From NCBI RefSeq assembly GCF_004028275.1, contig NZ_CP035033.1, forward strand, positions 806,001 through 870,000: a stretch of DNA of 64,000 bases, in the 5' to 3' direction. Positions 54,693 to 63,462 of the stretch are shown here, in pieces (positions within the stretch are counted from its first letter, which is position 1; every line of letters starts with the position of its first letter). Below the pieces are notes generated by a model. That model saw nothing but the letters and a program-made list of their open reading frames with translations. It was not told the origin of the DNA and made no database searches. Made by a program: the position numbers and the translations under genes. The DNA is from Hydrogenovibrio thermophilus (GTDB lineage: Bacteria > Pseudomonadota > Gammaproteobacteria > Thiomicrospirales > Thiomicrospiraceae).

Positions 54693-55628
54693 ATGGGTGT
54701 AAAGTTTCTTGAGGTGACCTCGGAGGACGAGGGGCAGCGGGTGGATAATTTTTTGATGCGCCATTATCGAAATGTCCCCAAAACCTTGATTTACCGGATT
54801 ATTCGTAAAGGCGAAGTGCGGGTGAATAAAGGGCGCGTCAAGCAAAACACTCGTTTGGCCGACGGGGATGTGGTGCGGGTGCCGCCGATTAAGGTGCCGG
54901 AAAAAACCGAGTCCACCGTGCCGGCCGGCCAGTTACAGCGCATTGAAGACAGTATTCTTTACGAAGATAAGGATTTGATGGTCATCAATAAACCCTCCGG
55001 TGTGGCGGTGCATGGCGGCAGTGGTATTCAGTGGGGGTTGATTGAGGTTGTCCGTGCGTTACGCCCGCTGGCCAAGCGTCTGGAACTGGTGCATCGTTTG
55101 GATCGTGAAACCTCCGGCTGTATTTTATTGGCGAAAAAAGCATCGGTGCTGAAAGCGCTCCATGAACAGATTCGTGAAAACAAGATGGCCAAAGAATATT
55201 TGGCATTGCTGACCGGCCATTGGCCGAAAGGTTTGGAAAAAGTCGATTTGCCGCTGTTGAAAAACACCTTGCAGTCAGGCGAGCGGGTCGTGAAAGTCTC
55301 GAAAGAGGGCAAGCCGTCGGTCAGCTATTTTCGGATATTGGAACGTTTTGACGATTGCGAGTTGGCCGCGGTACGCCTCAAGACCGGTCGAACGCATCAA
55401 ATCCGGGTGCATGCCTTGTCGCAAGGTTGTCCGTTGGTGGGGGATGATAAGTACGGCGATAAGATACTGAATAAGGCTTATAAGAAACTGGGGATGAAGC
55501 GTTTGGCTTTGCATGCGCAGTATCTGGGATTCGAACACCCGGTGACCCAGGCCTGGCTAAAAGTGGAAGCGCCGTTGCATGACGATTTTGAATTAACCTT
55601 GACGAATTTGCGGGGAGAGAAAGCATGA
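54693..55628 (+). CDS. rluC: Pseudouridine synthase RluC (23S rRNA U955/2504/2580)
   Basis: A 311-residue enzyme with an N-terminal S4 domain (D-N-F-L...Y-R-I-I-R-K-G-E-V-R-V-N) and catalytic domain (H-R-L-D-R-E-T-S-G, G-R-T-H-Q-I-R-V-H). Divergent rne-rluC order is conserved. ATG 54693 gives the family N-terminus; an in-frame ATG at 54657 adds 12 residues (M-L-R-S-R-R-R...) and cannot be excluded. The stop overlaps the HAD gene start (ATGA). An exact palindrome lies near the 3' end. Confidence 0.93.
   Translation: MGVKFLEVTSEDEGQRVDNFLMRHYRNVPKTLIYRIIRKGEVRVNKGRVKQNTRLADGDVVRVPPIKVPEKTESTVPAGQLQRIEDSILYEDKDLMVINKPSGVAVHGGSGIQWGLIEVVRALRPLAKRLELVHRLDRETSGCILLAKKASVLKALHEQIRENKMAKEYLALLTGHWPKGLEKVDLPLLKNTLQSGERVVKVSKEGKPSVSYFRILERFDDCELAAVRLKTGRTHQIRVHALSQGCPLVGDDKYGDKILNKAYKKLGMKRLALHAQYLGFEHPVTQAWLKVEAPLHDDFELTLTNLRGEKA
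55547..55556. repeat. CCAGGCCTGG iterated palindrome (exact)
   Basis: Exact copy in rluC, read as Gln-Ala-Trp. Confidence 0.85.
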
Positions 55629-56296
55629 CAAGGCAATACCAGTGTGTGATTTTTGACTGGGACGGAACGCTGATGAATTCCGAAGCGCGAATCGTGTCGT
55701 CGATTCAAACCGCGGCGGAGCGAGTAGGTTTTCCGGTATTGCCGTACGATGTTTCCAAGCAAATCATCGGCTTGAGTCTGGAAAAAGCGATTTTAACGCT
55801 CTACCCCGATGCCGATGCGTCGGGTATCGAGGCGATGGCCAAGGGTTATACGGATTGTTTTTTGGATGAATCCTGTGTGCCGATGTTGCCGTTCGATGGC
55901 GCGGAAGCTTTGTTGCAATTTTTGCACGGTGAAGGCGTGAAAGTCGCGATTGCCACCGGCAAGAGTCGGAAGGGGCTGGATCAGGTGTTGGATGAGGTCG
56001 GGTTTGAACCGTATTTCCACTTTACGCGTACCCCGGTGGAATCCGAATCCAAGCCGAGCCCGTTGATGTTGCAACAGATTTTGGATGAATTCGATTTGGC
56101 GCCGGAGCAGGCGGTGATGGTCGGCGATACCGAATTTGACATGCAAATGGCGCAGACCATCGATATGGACCGGATTGCGCTCAGTCATGGTGTGCATGAG
56201 CTGGAGCGTTTGCAAGGCTTTGACCCGGTGGCCAGTTTCGACGATTTAATGTCGATGCAGGCCTGGTTAAAAGGCCGATTGTTACCACACGCTTAA
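55625..56296 (+). CDS. HAD-superfamily hydrolase (phosphoglycolate phosphatase-like)
   Basis: A 223-residue subfamily IA phosphatase: D-W-D-G-T-L at the start (nucleophile Asp), cap domain (about 15-85), motif II A-T-G-K-S, Lys in S-K-P-S-P and motif IV V-G-D-T-E-F-D. The substrate cannot be read from sequence; genes at this position beside rluC are usually annotated as HAD or Gph-like. Translationally coupled to rluC. A 9/10 palindrome lies near the C-terminus (Gln-Ala-Trp-Leu-Lys). Confidence 0.88.
   Translation: MTRQYQCVIFDWDGTLMNSEARIVSSIQTAAERVGFPVLPYDVSKQIIGLSLEKAILTLYPDADASGIEAMAKGYTDCFLDESCVPMLPFDGAEALLQFLHGEGVKVAIATGKSRKGLDQVLDEVGFEPYFHFTRTPVESESKPSPLMLQQILDEFDLAPEQAVMVGDTEFDMQMAQTIDMDRIALSHGVHELERLQGFDPVASFDDLMSMQAWLKGRLLPHA
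56258..56266. repeat. CAGGCCTGG iterated palindrome (9/10)
   Basis: GCAGGCCTGG near the 3' end of the HAD gene, read as Gln-Ala-Trp-Leu-Lys, the same peptide as the rluC copy. Confidence 0.75.
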
Positions 56297-56309
56297 GTCG
56301 CGAACGATC

Positions 56310-56918
56310 TTAATCCGGGAGGTAAGGCAGTTGCAGGCCGCACTGTCTCAAAAAATGCGTCAAGTCGATCAGCGGTAGGCCGATTAAAGCGTTCGGGTCT
56401 TTGCCTTCGATGGATTCAAATAACGTAATGCCCAAGCCTTCCGATTTGAAACTGCCGGCGCACTGATAAGGCTCTTCCAGTATCAAGTAATTGTGAATGT
56501 CGATTTCCGATAGGCTTCGGAAAGTGACATGCGTTTCATCCAGCGTTTGTAATGTGAGGTTATGGCGAGTGTCCAGAACCACCAGGCCTGTCCGGAAGGT
56601 AACGGTTTGACCGCTGAATTGTCGAAGCTGTTCAACGGCGTTTTCGTAATGGTGCGGTTTGCCGATGGGACGGCCCTGGAAACTGGCGCTCTGATCGGAC
56701 GCGATAATCAGTGCGTCCGGGTGATGCGGCGCGATGGCTTCGGCTTTCGCCAGCGAGAGGCGGTTGACCATCTCGGCCACGGTTTCGCTCGGGTTTGGGG
56801 TTTCGTCCACCTCGGGTTTGGCGGTTACAAACGGCAATCCAAGCTTTTCCAAGAGCATTTTTCGGAAAGGGGAAGTGGATGCCAGAACGATTTGTGGGAG
56901 AGATGACGTCGAAGTCAT
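56310..56918 (-). CDS. maf: Maf family nucleotide pyrophosphatase (YceF type)
   Basis: A 202-residue Maf protein, house-cleaning pyrophosphatase for modified nucleotides (YceF acts on m7GTP). Motifs L-A-S-T-S-P-F-R, K-P-E-V-D-E-T and S-D-Q-S-A are present. Position opposite yceD-rpmF matches E. coli yceF. Contains a 9/10 palindrome read as Thr-Gly-Leu-Val. Confidence 0.9.
   Translation of the reverse strand: MTSTSSLPQIVLASTSPFRKMLLEKLGLPFVTAKPEVDETPNPSETVAEMVNRLSLAKAEAIAPHHPDALIIASDQSASFQGRPIGKPHHYENAVEQLRQFSGQTVTFRTGLVVLDTRHNLTLQTLDETHVTFRSLSEIDIHNYLILEEPYQCAGSFKSEGLGITLFESIEGKDPNALIGLPLIDLTHFLRQCGLQLPYLPD
56582..56590. repeat. CCAGGCCTG iterated palindrome (9/10)
   Basis: ACCAGGCCTGT inside maf; read as Thr-Gly-Leu-Val on the coding strand. 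Confidence 0.75.
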
Positions 56919-57010
56919 GCTAGGCCTTTGTTTTTTTTAAAATTTTGCTAAAATAGGATGGCGGATTTTATCGCCATTTATTTTTGACTTTGGAATGTAA
57001 TAAGAGTATT

Positions 57011-57550
57011 ATGCGCGCCATGTTAGACAAGCTTCCGGATTTGATTGACCCTGTTTACTCTTCGCAACATGATAAACGATTTGTTGCACGAGTCAATCAA
57101 GAGCGTTTCCCGCGCCTGAAGCAGCTGCTTTTTTCGGCAGAACATGATGTGGAAGTGGACGTACACTTTTATTATCACCCGCAATATAAAATGCACGGGT
57201 TTGATATGGAATTGGATACGGTCTTCACGCTGGAATGTCAGCGCTCGCTGAAAGGGTTTGACTATCCATCCTCATCAACGATTACCGGCGTGTTTGTCGA
57301 GTCCATGGCTTTGGCCGAAGACTTGCCTTCCGATGTGGAAGTCTACGAAGTGTCGGAAGAGAAAATCTCATTGATGGATTTGGTGGAAGACGAGCTGATG
57401 TTATCGGTGCCTTTGTCGCCAATCAATGAAGCCAGTGAAATGGACTATCAGAACCCTTCCGAGGAAGTGGGGCTGCCGGAAGAAAAAGAATTAGAGAAAA
57501 AGGAAAATCCTTTCGCGGCGTTGAAAGGATTAAAAGACAACCCGAATTAA
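57011..57550 (+). CDS. yceD: YceD/DUF177 large rRNA subunit accumulation protein
   Basis: A 179-residue protein found upstream of rpmF in most bacteria and needed for normal 23S rRNA levels in E. coli. Conserved features are L-E-C-Q-R near residue 68, L-V-E-D-E-L-M-L-S-V-P and the terminal N-P-F-A-A-L-K-G-L. ATG 57011 follows AAGAG; ATG 57020 is also possible. The usual second cysteine of a C-x2-C pair is Ser here. rpmF follows 18 bases on. Confidence 0.9.
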   Translation: MRAMLDKLPDLIDPVYSSQHDKRFVARVNQERFPRLKQLLFSAEHDVEVDVHFYYHPQYKMHGFDMELDTVFTLECQRSLKGFDYPSSSTITGVFVESMALAEDLPSDVEVYEVSEEKISLMDLVEDELMLSVPLSPINEASEMDYQNPSEEVGLPEEKELEKKENPFAALKGLKDNPN

Positions 57551-57568
57551 CCTTCAGGAGATATTAAG

Positions 57569-57742
57569 ATGGCTGTACAAAAAAGTCGTAAAACCCCTTC
57601 AAGACGTGGTATGCGTCGTTCGCACGATGCGTTGAGCGCGGCACCAATCACCGTTGATGAAACCACCGGTGAAGTTCATCGTCGTCACCACGTTACAGCG
57701 GATGGCTACTACAAAGGCAAAAAAGTCATTCAAGACAAATAA
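57569..57742 (+). CDS. rpmF: 50S ribosomal protein L32
   Basis: 57-residue large-subunit protein: [20 protein letters not shown] start and ending G-K-K-V-I. AGGAG lies 8 bases before ATG 57569. It lacks the zinc-binding cysteines of the C+ form. Standard member of the yceD-rpmF-plsX-fab block. Confidence 0.97.
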   Translation: MAVQKSRKTPSRRGMRRSHDALSAAPITVDETTGEVHRRHHVTADGYYKGKKVIQDK

Positions 57743-57839
57743 TCTTTTTTAAGGGGTGTCGCCGTCCGGCGGCCACCTCTCATTTCTTTTGCATTCCCCA
57801 TTTCTGTTTTTTTTGGATTACTGTTTTTAGGATCTGACC

Positions 57840-58880
57840 TTGAGTATTAAAATTGCTATCGATGCGATGGGCGGTGACCACGGTATTAAGGTAACTGTTC
57901 CAGCTTCTTTGGAAGCTTTGTCAAAATTTCCGGATCTTTCGATTGTTTTGGTGGGTAATCAGCCCTTGATTGAAAAAGCCCTGGCCTCCCATCAATATGA
58001 TGAATCGCGGCTGTCCGTCGAACATGCCGAACAAATTGTAGAGATGGACGACCTGCCTTCCAAAGCGTTGCGGAATAAGCGTAAATCGTCGATGCGCATC
58101 GCGCTCAATCTGGTGAAAGAAGGTGTTGCACAGGCGGCGGTCAGTGCCGGTAATACCGGCGCCTTGATGGCGGTTTCCAAGTTTGTGCTGAAAACGTTAC
58201 CGGGCATTGATCGTCCGGCCATTTGTACTCAGATGCCGACCATGAAAGGCCATGTCCATGTTTTGGACTTGGGTGCGAATGTCGGGGCCGACGGACAAAG
58301 CTTGGCGCAATTCGGTGTAATGGGATCGGTTTTGGCGAATGCGGTCGATAATAACGCCAAGCCACGCGTGGCGCTGTTGAATATCGGCGAAGAAGAAATT
58401 AAAGGGCATCAGCGCATCAAAGACGCTAATGAGTTGTTGAAAAACAGTTCCATCAATTACGTCGGTTACGTGGAAGGCGATGAAATCTACCAGGGCGATG
58501 TCGACGTGGTTTCCTGCGATGGTTTTGATGGTAATGTGGCCTTGAAGTCCAGTGAAGGCGTTGCGAAAATGATTTCCTTTTACTTGAAAGATGCCTTTAA
58601 TAAAAACCTTCTGACCAAACTGGCCGGTTTGGTCGCGTACCCTGTCCTGAAAGCTTTTAAAGAAAAAGTCGATCCTAGACGTTATAATGGGGCCTCATTA
58701 TTGGGGTTACGTAAAATTGTCATCAAAAGTCATGGCGGTGCCGATGCGTTTTCGTTTTATCACGCCATTGCCGAAGCGCGCTTGGAAGTGATTAAAAACG
58801 TACCGGAGTTAATTGCGTCCGAAGTGAAGACGATTCTGGACAGCCACTCCGACGACCAACCCTTGGAAAAACAAGAATAA
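57840..58880 (+). CDS. plsX: Phosphate acyltransferase PlsX
   Basis: Converts acyl-ACP to acyl-phosphate for phospholipid synthesis; 346 residues. Begins I-K-I-A-I-D-A-M-G-G-D-H-G and contains S-A-G-N-T-G-A-L-M and D-G-F-D-G-N-V-A-L-K. The only sensible start is TTG 57840 with AGGAT upstream, an uncommon start codon worth noting. Confidence 0.95.
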   Translation: MSIKIAIDAMGGDHGIKVTVPASLEALSKFPDLSIVLVGNQPLIEKALASHQYDESRLSVEHAEQIVEMDDLPSKALRNKRKSSMRIALNLVKEGVAQAAVSAGNTGALMAVSKFVLKTLPGIDRPAICTQMPTMKGHVHVLDLGANVGADGQSLAQFGVMGSVLANAVDNNAKPRVALLNIGEEEIKGHQRIKDANELLKNSSINYVGYVEGDEIYQGDVDVVSCDGFDGNVALKSSEGVAKMISFYLKDAFNKNLLTKLAGLVAYPVLKAFKEKVDPRRYNGASLLGLRKIVIKSHGGADAFSFYHAIAEARLEVIKNVPELIASEVKTILDSHSDDQPLEKQE

Positions 58881-58904
58881 CAGGCGACAGCTAAAGCAGG
58901 TCCT

Positions 58905-59882
58905 ATGAGTCAAAAAATCTACAGTCGAATTATTGGAACGGGAGGTTATCTCCCAGAAAAGGTGATGACCAACGCCGATTTGGAAAAAATGGTGGACACC
59001 AGCGACGAGTGGATTCGAGAAAGGACCGGGATTGAAGAAAGACGCATTGCCGCGGAAGGGCAAACCACCTGTGACTTGGCGGAACAAGCTTCATTGCAGG
59101 CGCTGGAAATGGCGGGCGTTACGCCGCAGGAATTGGATTTGATTCTGGTGGCGACCACGACACCTGATAAGATTTTTCCAAGTACCGCGACCTTGTTGCA
59201 AGCTCGTTTGGGCAATCACGGCGCGCCGGCTTTCGATTTGCAAGCCGTTTGTACCGGATTTGTCTACGCCTTGAGTGTGGCGGATCAATACATTAAAACC
59301 GGTATGGTCAAGCGCGCCTTGGTTGTCGGAGCGGAGACGTTGTCGCGTATCACCAACTGGGAAGACCGCAATACCTGCGTCTTGTTCGGAGACGGAGCCG
59401 GTGCCGTGGTGCTGGAAGCGTCTGAAGAAACCGGTATCTTGTCTACACACATCCATGCCGACGGTCAGTATGAAGAGTTGTTGCATGTCCCATCCGGCCC
59501 GTCCAAAGTGCCGCAAACCGATGAAATTGCCGAAAGAACCATGTCGATGAAAGGTAATGAAGTCTTCAAGATTGCGGTGAATACGTTAAGCCAAATCGCC
59601 TCGGAGACCTTGAACGCTAACCAGATGGAAAAAACCGACTTGGATTGGTTGGTTCCGCATCAAGCGAATTCCCGTATTATTAAAGCCACGGCCCGCAAAC
59701 TGAGATTAGGCGACGATCAAACCGTGATGACGGTGAGCAAACACGCCAATACCTCCAGTGCATCCATTCCGCTGGCATTGAATGAAGCGGTACGTGATGG
59801 TCGCATCCAGAAAAATCAGGTCGTGCTGTTGGAAGCCTTCGGCGGCGGCTTTACCTGGGGCTCTGCGTTGCTGCGTTTTTAA
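58905..59882 (+). CDS. fabH: 3-oxoacyl-ACP synthase III
   Basis: Starts fatty acid synthesis by condensing acetyl-CoA with malonyl-ACP. The 325-residue protein has catalytic Cys in Q-A-V-C-T-G-F, His in V-P-H-Q-A-N and Asn in A-N-T-S-S-A-S. Follows plsX by 24 bases. Confidence 0.96.
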   Translation: MSQKIYSRIIGTGGYLPEKVMTNADLEKMVDTSDEWIRERTGIEERRIAAEGQTTCDLAEQASLQALEMAGVTPQELDLILVATTTPDKIFPSTATLLQARLGNHGAPAFDLQAVCTGFVYALSVADQYIKTGMVKRALVVGAETLSRITNWEDRNTCVLFGDGAGAVVLEASEETGILSTHIHADGQYEELLHVPSGPSKVPQTDEIAERTMSMKGNEVFKIAVNTLSQIASETLNANQMEKTDLDWLVPHQANSRIIKATARKLRLGDDQTVMTVSKHANTSSASIPLALNEAVRDGRIQKNQVVLLEAFGGGFTWGSALLRF

Positions 59883-59885
59883 TGG

Positions 59886-59894
59886 CAGGCCTGG
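59886..59894. repeat. CAGGCCTGG iterated palindrome (9/10)
   Basis: GGCAGGCCTGGTCAG, three bases after the fabH stop, in the fabH-fabD gap. Confidence 0.75.
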
Positions 59895-59934
59895 TCAGAA
59901 TTCAGATTAATCAAATTTAAGGAACGTTTATATT

Positions 59935-60858
59935 ATGTCATACGCGTTTGTTTTTCCCGGTCAAGGGTCGCAATCCGTTGGAATGCTGGCCGATATGGCT
60001 GAGCAGCATGCCGTTGTAAAATCCACATTTGATGAAGCTTCTGAAGCCTTGGGTTATGACCTTTGGAGTGTGGTACAAAACGGTCCGGAAGAAAAATTGA
60101 ACCAAACCGATGTCACGCAACCGGCGATGTTGACGTCCGGTATCGCTATCTGGCGCGCCATGGCCGAGCAGAAAACCTTGGCGCCGGCGTATCTGGCGGG
60201 GCACTCGCTGGGCGAGTACACGGCCTTGGCGGCGGCGGGTGTGATGAATTTGGCGCAAGGCGTGGAATTGGTCGCCGAGCGCGGACGCTTGATGCAATCC
60301 GCCGTGCCAGCCGGTGAAGGGGCTATGGCGGCTGTTTTGGGCTTGGAAGATCAGCAGATTGTTGACATCTGTGCCGCCGCAGACGGTGTCGTGGAAGCGG
60401 TGAATTTCAATTCACCGGGGCAGGTGGTGATTGCTGGTGCGAAAACCGCGGTGGACGCCATTTTGCCTGTATTTGAGGAAGCGGGTGCCAAACGTGTTGT
60501 GCCGTTGGCGGTCAGCGTGCCATCTCACTGCTCTTTGATGAAGCCGGCGGCGGATGCCTTGGCCGAAAAACTGAACGGCATGGCGCTGAACACGCCAACC
60601 ATTCCGGTTCTGCATAACGTCAATGTCGAAACCGCTGCTTCGGAAACGGAAATCAAACAGGCGTTGGTGGAACAATTGTACCGTCCGGTGCAGTGGGTGA
60701 AGACGGTTGAAAAAATGAAATCCTTGGGTGTCGAGCGTTTATATGAGCTGGGCCCAGGCAAAGTGTTGATGGGGCTGAACCGTCGCATCGATCGTAAAAT
60801 GGGGATGCAAGCCGTTTACGATTCGGCTACACTTACGGCATCGTTGGAAACTCTCTAA
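59935..60858 (+). CDS. fabD: Malonyl-CoA:ACP transacylase
   Basis: Loads malonyl groups on ACP. The 307-residue protein has F-P-G-Q-G-S-Q, the nucleophile Ser in G-H-S-L-G-E-Y and catalytic His in S-V-P-S-H-C. AAGGAACG ribosome site. Confidence 0.96.
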   Translation: MSYAFVFPGQGSQSVGMLADMAEQHAVVKSTFDEASEALGYDLWSVVQNGPEEKLNQTDVTQPAMLTSGIAIWRAMAEQKTLAPAYLAGHSLGEYTALAAAGVMNLAQGVELVAERGRLMQSAVPAGEGAMAAVLGLEDQQIVDICAAADGVVEAVNFNSPGQVVIAGAKTAVDAILPVFEEAGAKRVVPLAVSVPSHCSLMKPAADALAEKLNGMALNTPTIPVLHNVNVETAASETEIKQALVEQLYRPVQWVKTVEKMKSLGVERLYELGPGKVLMGLNRRIDRKMGMQAVYDSATLTASLETL

Positions 60859-60868
60859 GGAAAACCTT

Positions 60869-61609
60869 ATGTTATCTGGAAAAATAGCTTTTGTAACAGG
60901 GGCGAGCCGTGGCATCGGAAAGGCGATCGCCTTGGATTTGGCGGCGAATGGCGCAACGGTCATTGGAACGGCCACATCTGAAAACGGTGCGCAAGCCATT
61001 ACCAACTATTTAAAGGAAGCGGGCGCGCAAGGTGTGGGTAAATGTTTGAATGTCACCGATGCTGAAATGATTGCCTCCGTATTGGGTGAAGTGACCAAAG
61101 AGTTTGGTACGCCGACGGTTCTGGTGAACAATGCCGGGATTACACGCGACAACCTGTTGATGCGTATGAAAGACGATGAATGGAACGACATCATCGACAC
61201 GAATTTGAGTTCGGTTTACCGCATGTCCAAGGCGTGTCTGCGCGGAATGATGAAAGCCAAGCAAGGCGCCATTATCAACATTGCATCCGTTGTCGGTGTG
61301 ATGGGCAATGCCGGGCAAACCAACTATGCCGCAGCCAAAGCCGGGATTATGGGCTTCACCAAATCCTTGGCCCGTGAAATCGGTGCCAAGAATGTGACCG
61401 TAAACACAGTGGCACCGGGCTTTATCGATACCGATATGACGCGCGCCTTGCCGGAAGAGCAGCGTGAAGCCTTGACGCAACAGATTCCATTGAAGCGTCT
61501 GGGAGAGCCAGAAGACATCGCCAAAACGGTGACCTTTTTGGCCTCGGAAGGCGGCAGCTATATTACCGGTCAAACCATTAATGTAAATGGTGGTATGTAT
61601 ATGATTTAA
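60869..61609 (+). CDS. fabG: 3-oxoacyl-ACP reductase
   Basis: NADPH-dependent SDR of fatty acid elongation. The 246-residue protein has G-A-S-R-G-I-G cofactor loop, N-N-A-G, catalytic Y-A-A-A-K and the terminal G-G-M-Y-M. AAGGAAAA ribosome site 10 bases after fabD. Confidence 0.96.
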   Translation: MLSGKIAFVTGASRGIGKAIALDLAANGATVIGTATSENGAQAITNYLKEAGAQGVGKCLNVTDAEMIASVLGEVTKEFGTPTVLVNNAGITRDNLLMRMKDDEWNDIIDTNLSSVYRMSKACLRGMMKAKQGAIINIASVVGVMGNAGQTNYAAAKAGIMGFTKSLAREIGAKNVTVNTVAPGFIDTDMTRALPEEQREALTQQIPLKRLGEPEDIAKTVTFLASEGGSYITGQTINVNGGMYMI

Positions 61610-61628
61610 AAGCCGATTCAGGCTTTTT
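61608..61628 (+). terminator. Terminator or attenuator after fabG
   Basis: AAAAGCC (61608-61614) pairs with GGCTTTT (61621-61627), loop GATTCA, beginning within the fabG stop codon. It separates fabG from the acpP promoter. Confidence 0.65.
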
Positions 61629-61653
61629 AAATCTTTGGCTATTGGATTTGGCT

Positions 61654-61659
61654 TATAAT
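61654..61659 (+). promoter_or_regulatory. acpP promoter -10 box
   Basis: Consensus TATAAT in GGCTTATAATG, about 112 bases before acpP. No good -35 is visible at 17 bp. A separate acpP promoter is expected given its high demand. Confidence 0.55.
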
Positions 61660-61770
61660 GCGTTTGGATGTTTTTTCAAAATAGCTTGAAAAAAAACAAA
61701 GATAAAGCGAAAATGAGCGGAATTTTTGAAAGAAGAATTTTAATTTAACTAGTAAACCGGAGAATATTCC

Positions 61771-62007
61771 ATGAGCAGTATTGAAGAACGCGTCAAAAAA
61801 ATTGTTGTAGAACAATTGGGTGTTGAAGAAGACCAGGTTACCCCTGATGCTTCTTTCATCGATGATTTAGGTGCGGATTCATTGGACACAGTTGAGTTGG
61901 TTATGGCATTGGAAGAAGAGTTTGACTGCGAAATTCCTGACGAAGAAGCAGAAAAAATCTCTACTTTAGCGCAAGCAACTGCTTATGTAGAAGCGAACCT
62001 AGACTGA
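61771..62007 (+). CDS. acpP: Acyl carrier protein
   Basis: 78-residue acidic helical carrier. The 4'-phosphopantetheine site is Ser37 in G-A-D-S-L-D-T-V-E. Codon use is strongly biased as in ribosomal genes. Own promoter and terminator suggest independent high expression within the fab cluster. Confidence 0.97.
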   Translation: MSSIEERVKKIVVEQLGVEEDQVTPDASFIDDLGADSLDTVELVMALEEEFDCEIPDEEAEKISTLAQATAYVEANLD

Positions 62008-62028
62008 TCTAAACTGAAAGTTTTTCAG

Positions 62029-62053
62029 AAAAGCCGTTTTTACGGCTTTTTTT
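62029..62053 (+). terminator. Terminator after acpP
   Basis: Perfect stem AAAAGCCGT (62029-62037) with ACGGCTTTT (62042-62050), loop TTTT, then Ts. Confidence 0.92.
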
Positions 62054-62182
62054 GTTTCTGGCCACTGAAAAATCGCCAAGTCGATATTTAATTATGTGGG
62101 GCTTGGCGAAAGGCGCATGGAACAATGGAATAAAACACTGACGGATAAGCGTCGGTGGCGTGTGAATGTAAAGGAATGAAAG

Positions 62183-63421
62183 ATGAAAATGCGTCGTGTT
62201 GTGGTAACGGGTATCGGTTGTGTCACACCGGTCGGGAATACGGTTGAAGCCACTTGGTCGGCCTTGCTGAAAGGGCAAAGCGGTATTGAAACCATTAAAG
62301 GCTTTGACACGGATGGTTTTGCCGTGACATTCGGTGGGGAAATCAAAGATTTTGATATTACCGAATACATTACACCCAAAGAAGCGAAAAAAATGGACCC
62401 GTTCATTCACTATGGGATGGCAGCGGGCACGCAAGCGCTCAAAGACTCCGGTTTGGAAGTGACCGAAGAGAATGCCGAGCGTATCGGTGTGTCCATCGGT
62501 TCCGGTATTGGCGGGATCGGCTCCATTGAGAAACAACATGCGACCTTGCAGAAATCCGGTCCGCGTCGTGTTTCACCGTTTTTCGTTCCAAGTTCCATCA
62601 TTAATATGGTCTCCGGTAACCTGTCGATCATGCACGGTTTGAAAGGCCCGAATATGGCGATTGGCACCGCCTGTGCAACCGGTACACACAGTATTGGTGA
62701 TGCCTACCGAATGATTCAATTCGGCGATGCCGATGTGATGGTCGCCGGTGGGGCGGAACAAGCCACCACGCCGCTGGGATTGGCCGGGTTTGCCGCGGCG
62801 AAAGCCTTGTCGACCCGCAATGACGATCCGCAAACCGCCAGCCGCCCTTGGGATAAAGGGCGCGACGGCTTCGTTCTGAGTGACGGTGCCGGTGCCGTGG
62901 TGTTGGAAGACTATGAACATGCGAAAGCGCGTGGCGCGCATATTTATTGTGAAATCGTCGGTTTCGGCATGAGTGGTGACGCATATCATATGACCAAACC
63001 GGCCGACGGCGGGGAAGGCGGCGCGCGTTGTATCCAAAATGCTTTGCGAAACGCCGAGCTGAACCCGGATCAAATCGATTACATTAATGCGCACGGCACC
63101 TCGACACCGGCCGGTGATGTGTGTGAAGCCAGCGCGATCAAATCCGTCTTTGGTGACCACGCGCACAAATTGGCGGTCAGTTCCACCAAATCCATGACCG
63201 GGCACGCCTTGGGCGCGGCCGGGGCGATGGAAGCCGTGTTCACCGCCTTGATGATTCAAGAGCAGGTATTGGCGCCGACTATTAATTTGGAAGATCCGGC
63301 GGACGGATGTGATTTGGACTTTGTGTCCGATGGGGCACGTGAGGCGAAAATCACCTATGCGGTGTCCAACTCGCTTGGGTTTGGCGGAACCAATGCCTCT
63401 TTGGTGTTTGCTAAAGTTTAA
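62183..63421 (+). CDS. fabF: 3-oxoacyl-ACP synthase II
   Basis: Elongating condensing enzyme, 412 residues. Cys in T-A-C-A-T-G, His in A-H-G-T-S-T-P and His in G-H-A-L-G-A-A-G form the triad. ATG 62183 and ATG 62189 are both in frame after AAGGAATG. Last of the fab block. Confidence 0.96.
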   Translation: MKMRRVVVTGIGCVTPVGNTVEATWSALLKGQSGIETIKGFDTDGFAVTFGGEIKDFDITEYITPKEAKKMDPFIHYGMAAGTQALKDSGLEVTEENAERIGVSIGSGIGGIGSIEKQHATLQKSGPRRVSPFFVPSSIINMVSGNLSIMHGLKGPNMAIGTACATGTHSIGDAYRMIQFGDADVMVAGGAEQATTPLGLAGFAAAKALSTRNDDPQTASRPWDKGRDGFVLSDGAGAVVLEDYEHAKARGAHIYCEIVGFGMSGDAYHMTKPADGGEGGARCIQNALRNAELNPDQIDYINAHGTSTPAGDVCEASAIKSVFGDHAHKLAVSSTKSMTGHALGAAGAMEAVFTALMIQEQVLAPTINLEDPADGCDLDFVSDGAREAKITYAVSNSLGFGGTNASLVFAKV

Positions 63422-63462
63422 TGGTTTTTGACTGCTTCCGACATCAATAAAGGTTCGACCAA

